This document shows, one piece after another, positions 46,921 through 60,137 of a stretch of DNA of 64,000 bases. The translations under genes and the position numbers were made by a program. Position 1 is the stretch's first letter; every line of letters starts with the position of its first letter. The notes beneath the pieces are model-generated. The model ran no database searches. It was not told the DNA's origin and saw nothing but the letters and a program-made list of their open reading frames with translations. This stretch comes from Cryptomeria japonica (Eukaryota > Streptophyta > Pinopsida > Cupressales > Cupressaceae): NCBI RefSeq assembly GCF_030272615.1, contig NC_081410.1:112854433-112918432 (forward strand). The letters are read 5' to 3'.

Positions 46921-47826
46921 AAGGATTTTATTAAATGTTTTTAAGAGATTAACTTAAAAAACACAGATCAGAATACCCACACCTAACAATGTATGCATGT
47001 GAAACTCAGTATTGAAGCTTCCTTTCACAGTCCACCCATTCATTCTTCTTCTTCAAGCTATCATTGAGAAATCAATTCAGTGTGTGATAGTGATTGAAAG
47101 TTGTATTTGGCCTCACGGGGATGCCATGGATGAGAGGGAAAGTGTATGAATCGATCCAGGAAAATGAAACAAAAAGTTTAATACTCAATCTAAATGGATT
47201 AGCGTAATAACTTTTCTCAATTTCCCTGAATCGGTTCACAGGCTTTCTCAACTCATCATGGCTTCCCAAAGGGACATATATTCGTTATATTGATGAAATA
47301 GCCTAAACCTAAGGCAGTATTTATAGTTTCACGATGACCTGTAACTCAATTGAAAGATGGAGGCATGTCAATATGTTAGAAGTTGTCATGTCACAGTGTA
47401 TGTAGGTGAAGTTTCTTTTCGCTTTTGTTTGGTGGTCTGACATGTTAAGTTTGTTTTTATCTACCAAATTATGAACAGTTTAAACAGTCAGTCATTCTTG
47501 AACTACCTTCCATGTGTAGACTGGATTGGACTTGACAAGTCGAGAGATGTAGTGCTCTTTGATGCCGACACTACTAGATGTAGTGGTAATCGTAGAGATC
47601 AAACTTCAGACCCATGTGGTAGATCTTCAACTCCCTTAGAGTGTCTTGGTGAGGAAGTCATTAGACATTAACTTAGTGAAGAAGAAGCTGCTAAGCAAGG
47701 CTTCGAAGAAGAATAGATTGGAGGGGCCTTATGGTCTGCAAATGGAAGTCAGGTACTTTGTGCACTATGCCAATTTGCCTAACTGCCTACCTTACCAGAC
47801 TTTTGGCTTCTACTACAATCAAAAAC
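46921..47826. repeat. Q repeat, single copy in unit 2
   Basis: It matches the Q units at 19051-21313 but without the internal templated insertion or tandem copy. It carries the minus-strand TATA motif (47319-47327), the short minus frame beginning GSHDELRKPVNRF, and the plus-strand coding-like segments NYLPCVDWIGLDKSRD and NCLPYQTFGFYYNQ. This is probably closest to the ancestral Q. Function unknown. Confidence 0.7.
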
Positions 47827-48497
47827 CTCATTTTTGTAAAGTTATAAAATATTATTATTATTATTATTTTTACATTTATAAAATATTATTCTAATTAAAT
47901 TATATATTTCATTAGTTTACATCAAAATTTGAAAACATAAATATTACTTTTAAGTGATTAAATTTGAAAATTTGTATTTCTTTTGATTATTTTCTTTATC
48001 AAAATGTGACATATATATGTACTTTTACTCCATTTTCTTTATGTGGTCATATAAACTATTAAGAATCTTTTCTAGTCTTATCCATGGACTTGGACTACTT
48101 AGTGTTAGATTTATGATTTTTCAAACCTTTAATACCAAATTCATTATTCTAAATTACAATACTTCTAAGTGGAAAATCTAGAATACACTTATATTTGGCA
48201 TTCTTTCCAAACGGAGATCCTAATATAAAATGAATTATTAATGACTCTTATCTAAATTAGGTTAGTTGATCAAAGTTTAACAATGGTATATTATAGTTCC
48301 TTCTCAAAAATTGTATTAAGACTTCAAATTTTAAATCAATCATAATGTAGGAAAAATATTTCTACAATTTTTAAATTAAAAAATATATATTTTCACCCTA
48401 CAAAATCAAAAATATTTTAAAAAGAAAAGAACAATGACTTTCAATTGATCCACAATAGTTTTGCTTGCTAATAATAAATACAACATGATTAGTAAAA
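47827..48497. repeat. A+T-rich repeat T, unit 2
   Basis: Near-identical to 21314-21982. It contains the uninterrupted counterpart of the LINE-A target site at about 48283-48298. Confidence 0.75.
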
Positions 48498-48626
48498 CTT
48501 GAGTTGGCCTAGTGGTGGAGAACTTGTGCTCTTGAAATAGAGCTCACAAGTTCAAATCCCACAAAAGGGGTAGGCTATGTACACTTTATCGACTTCGGCC
48601 TATAACCAAAAAAAAAAAACAACAAC
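48498..48626 (+). mobile_element. tRNA-derived SINE-like element, unit 2
   Basis: Duplicate of 21983-22112, with A box 48505-48515, B box 48550-48558 and an A-rich tail at about 48606-48626. Both boxes are unchanged. Confidence 0.6.
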
Positions 48627-48839
48627 ATAATTGAAAAATAATTCCTTTGAACCTTTAAAGATATATACAATTAAAACAAAAATCACACCATGCAGGAGGA
48701 GGGCTTGAAGCCAATATGGACACGTGCCTTTGTGGGTGGATATGGCTACCTGACATCATGTTTCTTTTGGTCTTCCTTTCCATGGTTCTCGTGTGGGGAA
48801 TGAGGGTTTTCCTTGGGTAAAAAATTTCAGGCGAGATTT

Positions 48840-51207
48840 CCGTTCTTTCCCATCTTCTGGTTATTTTCAGTTTTAGGGCTTCCCAAGCTGTTAATAAGGC
48901 ATGGCATGGGACTGCAAATATGGAACCTAGGGTTGCTCCTGTAAAATAGATGTCAGGTGTTTCTTTGACAAAGGAAAAATTGGGGGAAGTTGTTCGCCCT
49001 TTGTTGAATCCTGAGATGTCTTTGAATACTAATCAGGGGAAGTTGGGTGTTAAGGGTCCTTCTTTTCCTATTAGCCTTGCTAGGCTTGTTACTAATGAGC
49101 CCCCTTTGAATACTAATGTTGGCATATGTGTAGAGCATGATGACATGATGATATTGTATATTGTCATTGATGTCAATATGCTGAAGAGTGTACTGGTATA
49201 TTGAAGTAAGCAACTTGAAAAAGAACTGGTATGATGTAGTGAACCGGTATATGTGAAAAAGTGAAGTGGCATGTTTGTCGAAGTGAACCAGTATGTTGGA
49301 ATGTGAACCGGTATACAAAATGTTTTGTATCAAGGTTTCATATGGTATGACTACCGGTTGGTAGTCTTAGCTTCAGGGTTTCCGGTTGAAGTGTTCCAAG
49401 CCTGTGTGATTCAATCAATGACATCATGTGATGAGTTAGCATTGTAATGAAGAACAGATCATGTTGCCATGTCAGCCTTGTGCGTGTGAAGGATCTTGCA
49501 TGAAGGATATTGATCGTATCTACCTCAGGAATGTGCGTAGTCTTTGTAAATAGTGGAAAATGCGTGATGGGTTATTAGCCTCCAAGAAGCAGTGAAGAAC
49601 GAACGATGGAGAACGTCTTGAGATCTGTTCAAGACTGTTGTAATCAATGCAACATGTTCAACGGTTAGGATTGAATCGACTAAATTGCTTAACCAAAATG
49701 TTTAGGGTTTAGGGTTTATGCTACCAATCTATCTGTTCCCTATAAGGTCGATGTTGTTTTTCATGTTGAGGTTGTTGGCAAATGTTGTGTGTGTATCTAA
49801 GTGCAGAGATAAGCGATTCTTGCCAGACTAGATAAGAGAATAGATACCTGCAGAGTGTGATTGCAGAAGGAAGAAACTAAAGTGGATCTGCATTGGCATT
49901 GAAGTGCTGTTACCAGATCATTGTAATACCTGTTGACCTCTAACCACTTCAATAGTTGGAAAATCCCTTAACAGGGTAGCTTTAACCGGCTTGTTGTAAA
50001 TCCTTTAACAGGATGACTCAAAATCTTTGAGTTCTTGAAATCCTCTAACAAGGTAACCTTTAATAGGGTTTAACCCTTAACCGGGTATTTTAGCCATCCC
50101 TTAATCGGGTGATCCCTAGCAGGATCGGTTCTCAACAGAACCTATTGTAAAAGTCTCTAACCGGACTAGGCTTCTAACATAGTGAACTTCAAAAGGGTTC
50201 AAAGAACAGCTTGTGGGTATTCATTCCCACCGTGGTTTTTCTCAGTTGGGTTTCCACGTGAAAAATATGTGTGTTATGTGTGATGCTTTTTCATGTGATA
50301 CTTTGTTATTTTTTGTCAAGTGGAAAAGCATGTTGAACTAGTAAGTCTTTACATTTCTGTTGATGTATCACTAGTGTCTGCATATGGGTGAAGTGGAAAT
50401 AAGATGTTAGATTGTGTGGAAAGTTAAGAGCTACCTGTTTATGTCTTTCATATTCTTATTGTGTTTAACTGGGAGTAATCTGGTTTAGACTGGTGTTATT
50501 TCTTGCAAGTCAAGTGTAGAGTTTTTAGTCAAACCGGTTGAAGGAAAAGTGATTTTTGCCTGTACTGATTCACCCTCCCCTCTCAGTACCAGTTTGGTAC
50601 TAACTGTTCATCATTTATTCATCAACTAATAGTCCTCTTATTGCTCCGGATGATGATCTTATTTCTCAAGTGCAAAATATTGTTAAGTTATAACATTGTC
50701 TTAAATTCTGATCTGGCTAATAAAATAATTACCTCAATTAAAGCTGATTTAGGTAGGTTGGACAATGATTTATCTTCTTTCCCTGTTAATAACCCTTTTG
50801 AATTGCTCAATCTGGAAAGGGCTTTAGTTCCCTCTGTTCTTGGGGTTCCATCACATTCTATTAGAGATGAGGTCATGGATCAAGACAAGGATAAGGCACT
50901 TGTTGGAATAGCTCCTCTAGATGGATTACCTTTGATTCAGTCCCCACTTTCGCCTGCTTCTCCTTTTTGTACTCCTGCAAATAAGGGTCGTAAGCCTAAG
51001 CATGTTAAGACTCAATTGGAGATTTATGCTGGTATCCAATCAACTTGATTCTTCGAAAAAGAAGAGGTCCAAAAAGCCTTTTAGTCCACCGGTTACAAGA
51101 GCCTTGGCTTCTAAAAGGATCCTTCAAGAGGAGTTTGCTGTGGAAAAGGTCTCTTAGACTCCTAATTTTGAAAAGAGGGGAGCCGATGCCTCCCCTTTGG
51201 CCCAATG
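48840..51207 (+). pseudogene. LINE-B ORF1 relic, unit 2
   Basis: Same organisation as in unit 1. The part after the solo LTR (50641-51048) is open longer than in unit 1 and includes LGRLDNDLSSFPVNN, PSVLGVPSHS and GLPLIQSPLSPASPF. A frameshift near 51050 and a TAG near 51157 precede the end, where the stop forms an ATGA (51204-51208 region) with the ORF2 start. No zinc knuckle or DUF4283 domain is visible. Confidence 0.6.
49117..50624 (+). mobile_element. Solo LTR (copia-like), unit 2
   Basis: 1508 bp, the same length as in unit 1. It starts TGTTGG, ends ATCA, and is flanked by actaa at 49112-49116 and 50625-50629. Confidence 0.85.
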
Positions 51208-54145
51208 AAGATTATATCTTGGAATGTTAGGGGCTTAAATACCCCTAACAAAAGACGCTTTATTAACTCCCAATTGGACTTAATAAAGTGTGATATTGTG
51301 ATGGTGCAAGAAACTAAGTTAGATTTAATTTCTGTAGATTTGTTATTTTCTTCTTGGAGATCCTGGAAATTTTGTGCCTCTCCCTCTTTAGGGGCTTAAG
51401 AAGGGCTTGCATTTCTTTGGAAAGATTCTAGTGTGGACCTCTCTTTGGTTGCCTCTTCATCTAATTGGATGCTTGGTTTAGTTAAGAGTAGGTTATCAAA
51501 TATTAAATTTTGACTTTTTAATGTTTATGGCCCTATTGGGGTGGTGGGAAAAAGGAAGCTTTGGGAAAGTTTAGCCTTGATTGCTTCTCCTTTGTTGAAT
51601 GCCTTCTTGATTTTTGGGGGTGATTTTAATGCAATTTCTTGTCTAGAAGAGAAAGCTGGGAAGATCATTCCTAATAAGCATACTATTTCTGATTTTTGCC
51701 TCTTTATCAATAATTTGAATTTAGTTGATTGTAAACCTCAAAATGGTCCTTTCACCTGGACTAATATGCGAAAAGATTTTTGTCAAATTGTTGAAAGATT
51801 GGACCAGTTTTTGGTATCTGATAATTGGTATAATTCTAGTCAAGATTTCTTTTCCTCAGTTTTAACTTTTACTGGGTCGGATCATTTTCCTATAATGCTT
51901 TCTATTCTTGAGGATAGGGATCCTTGGAAGCTTCCTTTCAAATTTGAGCCGATGTGGTTTAGGGAACAATCTTTTTTGCCTTTATTAACACAATGGTGGT
52001 CATCTGCTCCATATGTTAATGGATCAAGGATGTTTCAGATAGTTAAGAAATTGACTTTTTTGAAAAATAAAATTAGAGGTTGGAATTCTTTTCATTTTAA
52101 GAACTTTTTTGGGGAGAAGGCTGGAATTTAGGAGGAAATAGAATAGATTAATAAGATTAATTTGAGCTCGGGTGTGACTCCTATGTCTTTAGATACGCTT
52201 AAATTTTTGAAAGTCCAGTTGGAGGATGTTTTGGCTAGGGAAGAATCTTATTAGAGGCAGAAATCCAGGGATCTTTGGTTATCACAGGGGGATAGAAATG
52301 CCAATTTTTTTCACTCTTAAACTAATTTAAGGTATCAGTGCAATAGAATATCCTGTATTATTGATTCTCATGGGAAGAGTTTATCAGATGAGGATGATAT
52401 TGCTTCTGAAGCAGTAAATATCTTTAAGTCTCTGCTCTCGGTTGAGCCTATTTCCTTAGATAATACCTTTGTTAATTCAGTCCCCCCTTTAGTTAGTCAT
52501 GAGGATAATAGGATGCTTATGGCTCCTTTCTCTTTGGATGAGTTAAGGGGGTTGGTATTTTCCATGCATTTGGAAAAGGCCCCGGGTTCGGATGGGTTTA
52601 CGACTTTATTTTTTCAAAAGTGTTGGGACTTTGTGGGGAATGATGCCTTATTAGCCTTGGAAGAGTCTAGGCAGAATCTAACTATTTTGAAGGAGCTTAA
52701 CACTACTCTTATTGCTATTATTCCTAAAGTGGATAATCCTAGCTCCTTTTCTGATTTTCGCCCTATTGCTCTTTGTAATACTTTATATAAGATTTTTACC
52801 AAGGCAATTTTGATTAGGTTGGCTAGGCTTCTTCCCAAGATTGTTTCCATTGATCAAGGTGGCTTTGTGCATGGTAGAGAAACATCAGAGGGTACGATTG
52901 TAGCCCATGAGATTCTGCATTCCATTTTGCAATAGAAGACTCTGGCTATGATTATGAAACTTGACATGCTTAAAGATTATGATCGGGTTAACTGGCAGTC
53001 TCTCGTTGCTGTATTAAAGCGCTTTGGGTTTGCCCATAGTTGGATTAAATGGGTCTTTTCTTATATATCTTCTGCTCAATTTTTTAGTTTTGATTAATGG
53101 GTCACCTTCTGGTTTTTTTTCTTCCTCTCGGGGTGTTAGGCAAGGGGATCCTCTTTCCCCTTTTTTGTTTATACTTTTGGCAGCTCTAGGCTTTAAGCAG
53201 GGTCATTTCTGATGCTAGAGCATCTGGTCAGTGGAGTGGTATTAGAATAGATGGTTATCCTTCTTTGCAATCCCATTGTCTTTTCATGGATGATACTCTT
53301 CTATTTGGTTCTTCTTCTTTGACAGAGGCTAGAGTAATCAAGAAGATTATTACTGATTACTATTCTTTTTCCAGTCAAAAAGTTAACGTTTTGAAATCTA
53401 AGGTTTTATTTTTAAATGTATCCCTCTTGGTCAAGAATAGGCTTATTCAATTTTGGGGTTTTCAAGTGGGTGCCTTTCCTTACAAGTACCTAGGCATTCC
53501 TATTTTTGTTGGTTCGGATAAAGATATCATTTGGGATAAAGTGGTTCATGTGATATCTTCCAGAATCTCTTCTTGGAATCATAAATAGCTCACTTTGGTG
53601 GGTAAGATTCTTCTAATTAAGTCAGTTCTTAATGTCATTCCTATAGACTTGATGTCTATTTTGAAAACTCCCCCTAAAGTTATCCAGGATCTCAAGGTGT
53701 CTCTAAGATCCTTTCTTTGCAATAATAACAATGGGGGAAAGAAGAAGCTTCCCCTTCTAGCCTAGGATAAAGTTTGCCTTCCTAAAGAGCTGGGAGGTGC
53801 AGCTATACGAGATCTAGTTTCCTAGAATAAAGTATTGGGGGCTAAAATTGTTTTGGAAATTATAGGGATCAATTGAGTAAATGGGCATCCATTATGCTTG
53901 CTAAGTATTTAAAGGGGACTCCTAGAGAAAGGATTTTCACAACCTCATCTCTTCCAAAAGGTTCAACTTTTTGGAATTTTATGGTTAGTTGTAGATCAGT
54001 CATCCTTCCGCACCTTTCTTGGGTTGTCCATAATGGGAAGAAGGCCTGGTTTTGGGATGAAGTCTGGAATGGTCATCCTGCATTATCTTCCATTTGAGAT
54101 TGGTCTCCTCTGTCTGATTTTTTTTCTGATCTTTGGAGGGTTTTT
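51205..54145 (+). pseudogene. LINE-B ORF2, 5' part, unit 2
   Basis: It starts MKIISWNVRGLN. The endonuclease segment 51541-52131 is open for 196 codons with GGDFNAIS, PFTWTN, VERLDQFL and GSDHFPIM. The RT segment 52513-52935 has APGSDGFT, FRPIALCNTLYKI and GGFVHGRE, followed by [27 protein letters not shown] and the catalytic block (FMDD in place of the FVDD of unit 1, about 53287) come next. Frameshifts near 53090, 53185 and 53850 and TAG/TAA stops around 52130, 52253 and 52318 (shared with unit 1) disable it. The copia insertion ends this part at 54145. Confidence 0.8.
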
Positions 54146-55029
54146 TGTTGGGAAAAATGGTGTCTCAACCTTGCATTTATGCGAGGTTACTATTTATAGT
54201 AAGTTTTTATTTGAGCACGAAATAGTGCGAAACTCTCCCTGAAGCTTCTGGTTGGTTAGATAAGCATTCCGGTAAAGTTTCGTCGCAAGGTCACAGCTAG
54301 TTTTGAAGATATTAAAGTTTTCGTCTTGGAGGGGTGCAATAAAATGTTTAAACTTAATTTTGGGGACTTTAGAGGCTCCAAAATGCCCTGAAAAGTTGCC
54401 GTAACCGGCGAAGTGGGTTACGAGGTGATAGAGCACTTCGCGAGCTTTCCGGCGCTTCAAACGGTTCGTCAATCGGACACCCGGTTCTCAAGTTATGGCC
54501 TCCGGAAGTTTGTACTCCTGAAATAGGAAAAATAATTTGTATCGAATACATAAATGAGCTGTAAAAGGGAGCGACACGTGTTGATGTGTGCTTTAACATG
54601 TCATAGAAGGGAGATAAGGTCGGCTACACCTTATTGGGTGGTTTTAGCCCATGGTTTTGTAATACCGTTTGACGGTTTCTTGTATTGTATCTCCTATTTA
54701 TGAGGTGTGTGAGATAGAGGTTGTGTGTAAGAGTCTTATGGCTATTGAGTTGCCTCTGAATCTCTGATTAGTGCTACTCCTGCGAAGAGCTTGCTCTGCA
54801 AGTATTTTGTAATCTGTTTTGATTGCTGAATAAAATATTGAGCTGCTTTTGGAGGGTGGGGTTTTTCTCCCGAAAGGGTTTTCCCCACGTAAATCATTGT
54901 GTTGTGGTATGATTGCTATTATATCTATTTCTATTTTCTGTAACTGTTGTAATGATCTGAAAAAGTTTTGCATTACCCTCCTCTCAAGGTTAGTGTAGGA
55001 AGTTGTTTCCGCTACTTAACTTCCTTACA
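54146..55029 (+). repeat. Copia 5' LTR
   Basis: 884 bp, starts TGTTGGG and ends CCTTACA. It carries an aataaa signal at 54829-54834 and a ggtttttctcccgaaaggg motif typical of copia LTRs downstream. It differs from the 3' LTR at four positions. Confidence 0.95.
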
Positions 55030-55031
55030 AG

Positions 55032-55043
55032 TGGTATCAGAGC
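55032..55043 (+). other. Primer-binding site (initiator tRNA-Met)
   Basis: The sequence tggtatcagagc, two bases after the LTR end, is complementary to the 3' end of plant initiator tRNA-Met and primes minus-strand DNA synthesis. Confidence 0.9.
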
Positions 55044-55153
55044 CTGATCACCTTTGGTTTCAATTGTGGGCAGTTGGGTTTTTTGAACTAATCCAGATTT
55101 GAGTGGGAGCTTGTGCAGAAGACACTTTTTGATCCTATTGCAGGAATATTCAG

Positions 55154-58100
55154 ATGGCGAGTTCGTCAGGGAGAATAGAGGTGGAGAAATTTAATGGAAG
55201 TAATTTTGAGATGTGGAAGCTGAAGATGGAAGATCTGCTAATAGATCGAGATCTTTGGGATGCTGTTGATGCGAATGTCCAAAGGCCCTCAGATCCTACT
55301 GCGGCAGCTCAGTATGATGTTATGGACCGAAAAGCCAAGGGTCTAATCAGACTGTGCCTGGCAGACTCTGTTCTAATCAATGTCCATGAAGAGAACTCTG
55401 CAAAGAAGCTATGGACTAAGCTTGGTGAGATGTATCAAGTGAAATCTTTATTAAATCAAATTTTCTTAAGAAAGAAATTGTATTCCTTGAAGATGGAAGA
55501 GGGTGGACGAATTGCAGACCACCTAGAAGCATTCAATATGATTGTGGCTCAATTAGTATCCGTCGGTGTTAAGATGGACGAGGAGGAGAAATGTCAGATC
55601 TTGCTTTGTTCTTTGCTTGATTCGTGGGATTCTCTTGTTATGGCTATCGGTAGTACTTCTGTTGTTTTGAAATCTGAAGATGTGGTGGGTGCCCTACTCG
55701 GTGAAGAGATGCGAAGGAAGGTATCCATCAGTTCAAAGGAAGCCCTAACTGTTCGTGGAAGACCTAAGGAGAAAGGCAAGAAGAATGAGAAGCGCGGCAA
55801 GTCCAAATCCAAACGGAGATCGAAATCTCCTGGAAAGTCCAAAGTCATTTGCTGGAATTGTGGTAAACCGGGTCACATCCGTAAGGACTGCAAAGAAGAA
55901 AAGAAGAAGAAAAAGAAAAAGTTCGATTCTGATTCTGAGTCCGACAAGGAAGATGGCGATGCATTTATTGCGGCTTTGGTGACTCATGCAGGTAATGATG
56001 CCTGGCTAATTGACTCAGGTGCATCTTTTCATATGACTTCCAATAGAGATTGGTTTTCTGAATATGAAGGATTTAATGGAGGTAAGGTGTACTTGGGTGA
56101 TGATTCACCTCTAGACATTGTTGGTCGAGGTAAGGTTAGAATCAGGTTTTCTGATGGTAGAATAAAAGGGATTAATGGTGTGCTGCATATCCCTGGATTA
56201 AAACGAAACCTGTTATCTGTGAGCAAACTGATAGATGCGGGTGTGCAGGTAGTCTTTTCTGAAACAGGATGTAAGATGATTAAGGGTGCTATGGTAGTTG
56301 CTAGAGGTGTCAGGTTTGGCACTTTGTATAAGCTTGAAGCATACATTGTTGAGTGTAATAGCACTTCTGTAAAAAGCAAATCTGCGGATACTTCACTGGA
56401 AGATTTGAAGGTTTCACCTTCAGCAGATGGAAATGGTTTTTGGGTACCTAAGGGTGCACTTTCATCTGAAGCAAAGTTACCTGCAGAGAAGACTATGTTA
56501 TGGCACCAGAGACTTGGCCACATTGGAGAAAAGGGTCTAAGGACCTTGAAAAATAAAAATCTTGTTGAAGGTTTGAATGACTGTAACCTTGACTTTGATT
56601 TCTGTGAGCATTGCATTTATGGAAAACAAAACCGCGTTCAGTTTTACTCGAGTTCTCATAAAACTTGTGGTGTTTTGGATCTTATCCATTCTGATGTGTT
56701 TGGTCCAGTAGATGTCTCTTCGATTGGAAAATCCACATATTATGTTTCATTTATTGATGATTTTAGTAGAAGGACATGGGTTTATTTTCTAAAGAGTAAA
56801 TCTGAAGTTTTTAGTCGTTTTAAAGAATTTAAAGCAATGGTTGAGTTGCAGACTGAAAAGAAAATAAAATGTTTGAGAACTGATAATGGCGGTGAGTTTT
56901 GCTCTAATGATTTTGATAGATTCTGTAAAGACTGTGGAATTAATAGGCAGAAGACAACTCCGTATTCTCCACAGCAGAATGGAGTTGCAGAAAGAATGAA
57001 CAGGACACTGATGGAAAAGGCTAGGAGTATGTTGAGTGGTGCTGGTCTTGAACAAAAGTTTTGGGCTGAAGCTGTTGCCACTGCTTGCTACCTGATTAAC
57101 AGGTCTCCTACATCAGCTCTTGTTGATAAAACGCCTATGGAAGCATGGTCAGGTCACAAGCCTTCATTGAGACATCTTAGAGTTTTTGGTTGCGAGGCAT
57201 ATGCACATGTGCCAAAGGAGAAGCGAACAAAGTTAGAGAACAAGGCTGTGAAATGTATCTTCATCGGGTATAGTTATGGTGTGAAAGGATATAAGCTTTG
57301 GGACCCTGTTGCACAAAAGGTAATTCATAGTAGAAGTGTTATTTTTAGAGAAATTAAGTCTCCTTCTGTTACATTGCAGCCAGAACAGACTAAAAAAGAA
57401 GATGTGATTCAACTTCCTTCTACACCTGAAAGAGTTGAATCAAGACCCCTAGATAGGCAAGAATTTGAGGAGAGCTCGTCTAGCTCTGAATCTTTAGAAG
57501 AGGAGGAAGAACCTCCAACTCAGCTTGTTCGAAGGTCTACAAGACATAGACAACCACCTGAAAGGTATTCACCTGATGATTGGAGATGTATTTTTGCTCT
57601 GAATACTAGTGTGGATGAACCGAAATCTGTAGAAGAGGCATTAGGTATGAATGATGCAGAATCCTGGAAGATTGCTATGGAGGAAGAAATGGCAGCTTTG
57701 AAAAAGAATGATACATGGGATCATATACCATTGCCTGAAGGACGAAAACCTGTTGGTTGTAAATGGGTGTTCAAGAAAAAGATTGGTTCAGATGGAAGCA
57801 TTGAGAAGTATAAAGCAAGGTTGGTTGCAAAAGGCTACTCTCAGGTTGAGGGTGTTGATTACGGTGAGATATTTTCTCCTGTTGCAAAAATGACATCCAT
57901 TAGATTTTTGCTTTCTATTGCTACTGCTTATGATTTAGAGGTTGAGCAAATGGATGTGAAAACTGCTTTCCTTCATGGTGATTTGGAGGAAGATATTTAT
58001 ATGACACAGCTAGAGCACTATGTGGTGAAAGGCAAAAGTAATTTGGTCTGTAAATTGAAGAAATCTTTGTATGGCCTCAAACAAAGTCCTAGGATGTGGT

Positions 58101-59197
58101 ACCAGAAATTTGATACATATGTGTTGAGTTTAGGATTTGAACGTTCTAAATCAGATCACTGTGTTTATTATAAATCTTATGGTGATCATTTCTTATTCAT
58201 TGCATTGTATGTTGATGATATGTTATTCATTGGTAAAGGGAAAGGTATGATTTCAGAACTGAAGTCTCAGCTCGCTGCTAAATTTGAAATGAAAGATCTT
58301 GATGCAGCAAAGCACATTCTTGGGATGGAAATTAGAAGAGATAGGGCGAACAGAAAGCTATGGCTAGGCCAGAGTAAGTATGTGAATTCAGTGTTATAGA
58401 GGTTCAACATGCAGAATTGTAGACCATTGAGTGTTCCTTTTACAGTTGGAACGAAACTATCTGTTTCAGATTGTCCTACATCCCCATTGGAGATGGAAGA
58501 CATGAGCAGAGTGCCTTACCAAAGTGCGGTTGGAAGCTTGATGTATGCTATGGTCTGTACTAGACCAGACATTGCCCAAGCAGTGGGAGTACTTTCTAGA
58601 TATATGTCTAATCCTGGTAGAGTTCATTGGGATGCAGTCAAAAGAGTCTTCAGATATTTGAAGGGTACTTCAGAGTATTCTTTGTGTTATCATGGTAATT
58701 CAGTTGGAGACATGACTTCCCTTGATATCCATGGTTATGTGGATTCAGATTGGGCAGGTGATATTGATAGCAGAAGATCCACCAGTGCTTATGTGTTTAC
58801 TTTGTTTGGTGGTGCAATTAGTTGGATGAGTAAGCGACAGGCTGTGGTTGCTTTATCCACTACTGAAGCAGAGTATATGGCAACTACTCATGCTTGTAAA
58901 GAGGCCATTTGGCTTAAGAGACTGTGTTCGGATATTGGAATAAAACAAGGTACAGTGACAGTTTACTGTGATAGTCAGAGTGCAATTAGCCTAGCTAAGA
59001 ACCCGACATTTCATGCTCGGACCAAACATATTGATGTTCAGTATCATTTTGTTAGAGATATGGTCGAAGATGGTAGGGTGAAGCTGGTTAAGGTGGAAAC
59101 TTTGATGAATGTTGCAGATGCTTTAACTAAGGCTGTGAGCACAGAAAATTTCAGATGGTGTTCAGAGTCTATGGGCCTTATGGCCCCTAGCAATTGA
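55154..59197 (+). pseudogene. Copia gag-pol polyprotein, one in-frame stop
   Basis: The ATG at 55154, about 110 bases after the PBS, opens 1081 codons. The same frame continues after a single TAG (58397-58399) to a stop after 59197, so no frameshift is present. The gag region comes first, with a basic stretch and a CCHC zinc knuckle at residues 233-246 (C233, C236, H241, C246). Then the aspartic protease has DSG at 287-289. The integrase zinc site is H451, H456, C484 and C487, and the catalytic triad is D514, D577, E613 (DD35E). The reverse transcriptase has YVDD at 1019-1022. RNase H lies beyond the stop (DSDWAGD, STTEAEYMA, YCDSQSA, HIDVQYHF). The proteins would form the particle, cleave the polyprotein, copy the RNA and integrate the DNA. 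The stop would remove RNase H unless read through; everything else looks intact. Confidence 0.9.
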
Positions 59198-59241
59198 TTC
59201 ATTGTGTTGACATTCCCTTCCGCTCATGCAAGGTGTTCGAC

Positions 59242-59253
59242 AAGTGGGAGATT
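59242..59253 (+). other. Polypurine tract
   Basis: The purine-rich aagtgggagatt immediately before the 3' LTR fits the plus-strand primer of a copia element. Confidence 0.85.
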
Positions 59254-60137
59254 TGTTGGGAAAAATGGTGTCTCAACCTTGCATTTATGCGAGGTTACTA
59301 TTTATAGTAAGTTTTTATTTGAGCACGAAATAGTGCGAAACTCTCCCTGAAGCTTCTGGTTGGCTAGATAAGCATTCCGGTAAAGTTTCGTCGCAAGGTC
59401 ACAGCTAGTTTTGAAGATATTAAAGTTTTCGTCTTGGAGGGGTGCAATAAAATGTTTAAACTTAATTTTGGGGACTTTAGAGGCTCCGAAATGCCCTGAA
59501 AAGTTGCCGTAACCGGCGAAGCGGGTTACGAGGTGATAGAGCACTTCGCGAGCTTTCCGGCGCTTCAAACGGTTCGTCAATCGGACACCCGGTTCTCAAG
59601 TTATGGCCTCCGAAAGTTTGTACTCCTGAAATAGGAAAAATAATTTGTATCGAATACATAAATGAGCTGTAAAAGGGAGCGACACGTGTTGATGTGTGCT
59701 TTAACATGTCATAGAAGGGAGATAAGGTCGGCTACACCTTATTGGGTGGTTTTAGCCCATGGTTTTGTAATACCGTTTGACGGTTTCTTGTATTGTATCT
59801 CCTATTTATGAGGTGTGTGAGATAGAGGTTGTGTGTAAGAGTCTTATGGCTATTGAGTTGCCTCTGAATCTCTGATTAGTGCTACTCCTGCGAAGAGCTT
59901 GCTCTGCAAGTATTTTGTAATCTGTTTTGATTGCTGAATAAAATATTGAGCTGCTTTTGGAGGGTGGGGTTTTTCTCCCGAAAGGGTTTTCCCCACGTAA
60001 ATCATTGTGTTGTGGTATGATTGCTATTATATCTATTTCTATTTTCTGTAACTGTTGTAATGATCTGAAAAAGTTTTGCATTACCCTCCTCTCAAGGTTA
60101 GTGTAGGAAGTTGTTTCCGCTACTTAACTTCCTTACA
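59254..60137 (+). repeat. Copia 3' LTR
   Basis: 884 bp. Differences from the 5' LTR, all transitions, lie near 59364, 59489, 59521 and 59612. Minus-strand frames inside both LTRs are shadows. Confidence 0.95.

Larger units (their letters stand above)
54146..60137 (+). mobile_element. Ty1/copia LTR retrotransposon, young, nearly intact
   Basis: A 5992-bp element with LTRs of equal length (884 bp), PBS, a single gag-pol frame, PPT and T-rich flanks (ttttt at 54141-54145, ttttg from 60138) that fit a short target duplication with one slipped base. The unit 1 site (27618-27640) is empty. The four LTR differences are all transitions. The protein order protease-integrase-RT-RNase H defines copia; the gag start resembles Tork/Tnt1-type elements, a tentative lineage call. 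The element interrupts LINE-B ORF2. Confidence 0.95.

Noticed and set aside
54194-54973. Minus-strand frames in the copia 5' LTR (also 59302-60081 in the 3' LTR)
   Set aside because: They lie in noncoding LTR sequence, antisense to the element, and recur only because the LTRs are near-identical.
55594-57081. Minus-strand ORFs opposite copia gag-pol
   Set aside because: They are shadows of the strongly supported plus-strand polyprotein.
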